A DNA stretch of 64,000 bases. Source: Thalassobius sp049116315. GTDB taxonomy: Bacteria > Pseudomonadota > Alphaproteobacteria > Rhodobacterales > Rhodobacteraceae. How positions within the stretch are numbered: position 1 is the stretch's first letter; each line of letters opens with the position of its first letter. The notes beneath the pieces are model-generated. The model ran no database searches. It saw nothing but the letters and a program-made list of their open reading frames with translations, and had not been told where the DNA came from. The position numbers and the translations under genes were made by a program. The stretch spans positions 37,190 through 101,189 of the forward strand of contig JAGDZD010000010.1 in NCBI GenBank assembly GCA_049116315.1, in the 5' to 3' direction. Shown here piece after piece: positions 61,902 to 64,000 of this stretch.

Positions 61902-62515
61902 TTCAGGCGAGCCTCCAGAGCTTCGACACCCGCTTTAGTGATCACCAGAGTGTCACGCTTCAGGATGTCATACACGTTGGCGCCCATTGTTGGCAGGATA
62001 TCCAAGCCTTCAATGTTGCGCGCTGCAACGGCGAAATCTTCGTTAACCGAAGCTCCGTCGATGATCAGCGTGCGCTTCCAGCCCAGGTTCTTAACCTGTT
62101 TGGCCAGAACGGCGGTTTTCGCAGCGGATTCAGCGTTGTCGATCACAACCAGCTCGCCTGCTTTCGCTTTCGCGGACAGGGCGTGCTTCAGTCCCAATTT
62201 GCGGAACTTTTTGGTCAGGTCGTGGCCGTGGCTACGAGGGGTTGGGCCCTTGTAGATACCACCCTTACGGAAGATCGGCGCGTTACGGCTGCCGTGACGT
62301 GCGCCACCGGTGCCTTTTTGGCGATAGATCTTCTTGGTCGAGTAGCTGGTTTCCGAACGGGTCTTTACCTTGTGGGTACCGGCCTGTGCGTTGTTGCGCT
62401 GCCAGCGAACCACACGGTGCAGAATGTCTGCGCGTGGCTCCAGACCGAACAGGTCCTCAGAGAGCTCAACTGAACCGGCTTTGTCGCCGTCAAGTTTGAT
62501 CACATCAAGTTTCAT
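61898..62515 (-). CDS. rplD: 50S ribosomal protein L4
   Basis: A 205-residue protein with the long loop (TSYSTKKIYRQKGTGGARHG). In enterobacteria L4 also attenuates this operon. ATGA overlaps at both ends. Confidence 0.97.
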   Translation of the reverse strand: MKLDVIKLDGDKAGSVELSEDLFGLEPRADILHRVVRWQRNNAQAGTHKVKTRSETSYSTKKIYRQKGTGGARHGSRNAPIFRKGGIYKGPTPRSHGHDLTKKFRKLGLKHALSAKAKAGELVVIDNAESAAKTAVLAKQVKNLGWKRTLIIDGASVNEDFAVAARNIEGLDILPTMGANVYDILKRDTLVITKAGVEALEARLK

Positions 62516-63234
62516 GCTTCACCCCCTTCAGCAGGTGCGTCCTGAGCAGGAGCTTCGGCGGCTGTTTTCAGAGCTGCTGGGAACGGAACGTTCTCAGGCA
62601 GTTTCTTTTTCACAGCGTCCTTAACAGTGACCCAGCCACCTTTGGAGCCAGGAACAGCGCCTTTGACCATGATCAGACCACGGTCGGCGTCAGTTTTGAC
62701 AACTTCCAGGTTCTGAGTGGTGATACGGGCAGCACCCATATGACCGGCCATTTTTTTGCCTTTGAAAACCTTACCGGGATCCTGACACTGACCAGTCGAA
62801 CCGTGTGAACGGTGGCTGATCGAAACACCGTGCGTCGCACGCAGACCGCCAAAGTTCCAACGCTTCATCGCACCGGCAAAACCTTTACCGATAGATGTGC
62901 CTGCAACGTCGACTTTCTGACCTTCAACGTAGTGCTCAGCCGAAATTTCGGCGCCCACTTCGATCAGGTTGTCTTCGGATACACGGAACTCAGCAACCTT
63001 ACGCTTAGGCGCAACGTTTGCTTTCGCAAAGTGACCACGCATAGCAGCAGATGTGCGTTTTGCTTTCGCCGCACCGGCACCCAGCTGAACAGCTGTGTAA
63101 CCGTCACGTTCAGCGGTACGCTGATCAACGACTTGCAAGTTTTCCAGTTGAAGAACGGTGACAGGTACCTGCTTGCCGTCTTCCATGAACAACCGGGTCA
63201 TGCCCAGTTTCTTAGCGATAACACCAGAGCGCAT
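62512..63234 (-). CDS. rplC: 50S ribosomal protein L3
   Basis: A 240-residue protein (MRSGVIAKKLGMTRLF; GHMGAARITTQNL) with an Ala/Pro-rich tail common in alphaproteobacteria. Early assembly protein. Confidence 0.97.
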   Translation of the reverse strand: MRSGVIAKKLGMTRLFMEDGKQVPVTVLQLENLQVVDQRTAERDGYTAVQLGAGAAKAKRTSAAMRGHFAKANVAPKRKVAEFRVSEDNLIEVGAEISAEHYVEGQKVDVAGTSIGKGFAGAMKRWNFGGLRATHGVSISHRSHGSTGQCQDPGKVFKGKKMAGHMGAARITTQNLEVVKTDADRGLIMVKGAVPGSKGGWVTVKDAVKKKLPENVPFPAALKTAAEAPAQDAPAEGGEA

Positions 63235-63252
63235 TATTTCTACCCTCCGATC

Positions 63253-63567
63253 TTAAGACTGCAACTTGATCTCGACGTCCACACCAGCGGCCAGGTCGAG
63301 CTTCATCAGCGCGTCCACAGTCTGGGGGGTCGGATCAACGATATCCAGCATCCGCTTGTGTGTGCGGATTTCGAACTGGTCACGGGATTTTTTGTCGACG
63401 TGAGGTCCACGCAGAACGGTGAACTTCTCAATCTTGTTCGGCAGAGGGATCGGGCCACGAACCTGAGCGCCGGTGCGCTTGGCTGTGTTTACGATTTCCT
63501 GTGTGCTGGCGTCCAGTACACGGTAATCGAATGCCTTGAGCCGGATACGAATGTTTTGGCTTTGCAT
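63253..63567 (-). CDS. rpsJ: 30S ribosomal protein S10
   Basis: A 104-residue protein from the ATG at 63567 (MQSQNIRIRLKAFDYRVLD); the frame extends into the leader. Also the NusE subunit of antitermination complexes. First gene of the series, behind a promoter and a leader with terminator-like hairpin. Confidence 0.98.
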   Translation of the reverse strand: MQSQNIRIRLKAFDYRVLDASTQEIVNTAKRTGAQVRGPIPLPNKIEKFTVLRGPHVDKKSRDQFEIRTHKRMLDIVDPTPQTVDALMKLDLAAGVDVEIKLQS

Positions 63568-63640
63568 TTCATCGCCTTTTATTAGGCATTGAGGTTGAGA
63601 GGAGGACCAGCGACCATCGCAAACCCTCGTCGAACCCAAA

Positions 63641-63679
63641 AGGCGGGAATCACCCCGCCTCACTGTTCTTTAGAAGAAC
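63641..63679 (-). promoter_or_regulatory. rpsJ leader hairpins, possible attenuator
   Basis: On the minus strand GTTCTT-CTA-AAGAAC (63665-63679) is followed by AGGCGGG-GTGATT-CCCGCCT and TTTT (63638-63660), about 70 bases before rpsJ. A terminator-like hairpin in the leader suggests regulated read-through. Confidence 0.6.
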
Positions 63680-63685
63680 TTGCGC

Positions 63686-63714
63686 CTCGTACACTTCACC
63701 TGCCCAGCTGGCAA
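63686..63714 (-). promoter_or_regulatory. Promoter of the S10 operon
   Basis: On the minus strand TTGCCA (63709-63714), 17 bp and TACGAG (63686-63691). Start point near 63680, just before the leader hairpins. Confidence 0.55.
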
Positions 63715-63977
63715 GTAAAACAAGCACCAAAAGTGAAAATATCCCGCACGCCGACCCAGAATCACAGGCCCCGCCCCTGTGCTTTGCCAGATTGGTCAGA
63801 AAACACGAATTGGTGGATCTCACTTCGCGTTTCCAAACAAACACGTCCGCGCACAAAGATGGGTCTGCACCCGCCGATCCGGGACGATTTTAGACGAGGA
63901 AATCCCGCCGTCATTCACAGCGATAAACCCACATCGGCCACACAGGAAAAATACCAACAAAGCCCGTTAACCATAGC
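63715..63977. other. Spacer upstream of the S10 promoter
   Basis: About 260 bases with no recognisable gene on either strand. Confidence 0.4.
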
Positions 63978-64000
63978 AAAAGGGCGCCCCGAGGGACGCC
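63978..64000 (-). terminator. Terminator of a gene beyond the window
   Basis: On the minus strand the end of the window gives GGCGTCCC-TCG-GGGCGCCC then TTTTGC; the first base of the stem is probably outside. The upstream gene is not visible. Confidence 0.65.

Noticed and set aside
63568..63663. N-terminal extension of S10
   Set aside because: Lies in the leader with hairpins; the S10 start MQSQNIRIRL is at 63567.

Overview
The window looks like a chromosomal segment of a marine alphaproteobacterium of the Roseobacter group (Rhodobacterales). The basis is protein similarity recalled by eye, not a search: an aapJQMP amino-acid uptake operon, an ATP12-type F1 assembly chaperone, DUF1127 small proteins, a NavBac channel with filter TLESWSM, a TVP38/oxidoreductase pair, and a GAGTA(C/T)TT...CAAGATGAA intergenic repeat. 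The genus cannot be fixed. I see no phage, insertion sequence or CRISPR array.

Layout. 1-6.1 kb: a GntR regulator (cut by the window edge), a ribose-type ABC importer with a Tat-exported binding protein, an epimerase-like DUF4380-type protein and an NAD-dependent sugar dehydrogenase; together a sugar or sugar-acid utilisation locus. 6.2-10.6 kb: a membrane-anchored AraC regulator followed by three secreted proteins (a DUF1566 repeat protein, a Cys-rich ricin-like lectin, an unknown). 10.8-14.6 kb: tRNA-Arg(ACG) and an operon of TVP38 membrane protein, flavin disulfide oxidoreductase and orphan histidine kinase. 14.8-23.9 kb: rpmH-rnpA-yidD, two small unknown ORFs, ttcA, an EAL phosphodiesterase, then a tightly overlapping run yidC-MOSC-engB-DUF2946, and a PepSY protein. 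24-28.8 kb: SDR, argB, ferredoxin-like protein, SixA phosphatase, a DMT exporter facing a MarR regulator, and a VOC protein. 28.8-33.4 kb: aapJQMP. 33.6-39.3 kb: degP-rarA-crcB-rluA-HAD-atp12, mostly with ATGA overlaps. 39.4-42.5 kb: DAHP synthase behind an aromatic leader peptide and attenuator, an XRE/MmyB regulator and a divergent SRPBCC membrane protein.

42.6-64 kb, minus strand: the S10-spc-alpha ribosomal superoperon from rpsJ to rplQ, with secY, adk and rpoA. It is broken into blocks by insertions between rplW and rplB (three unknown genes), rplP and rpmC (2OG oxygenase, aldo/keto reductase, NavBac sodium channel, small ORF), and rpmD and rplO (two DUF1127 proteins). Strong stem-loops close the blocks, and sigma70-like promoters with 17-bp spacers can be read ahead of rpsJ, rpmC, rplO and both DUF1127 genes.

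The most notable observation is the leader ORF at 40522-40602 (minus): 26 codons including consecutive Trp-Phe-Tyr-Phe-Tyr, followed by mutually exclusive hairpins ending in a terminator, directly before DAHP synthase. It reads as a ribosome-stalling attenuator sensing all three aromatic amino acids.
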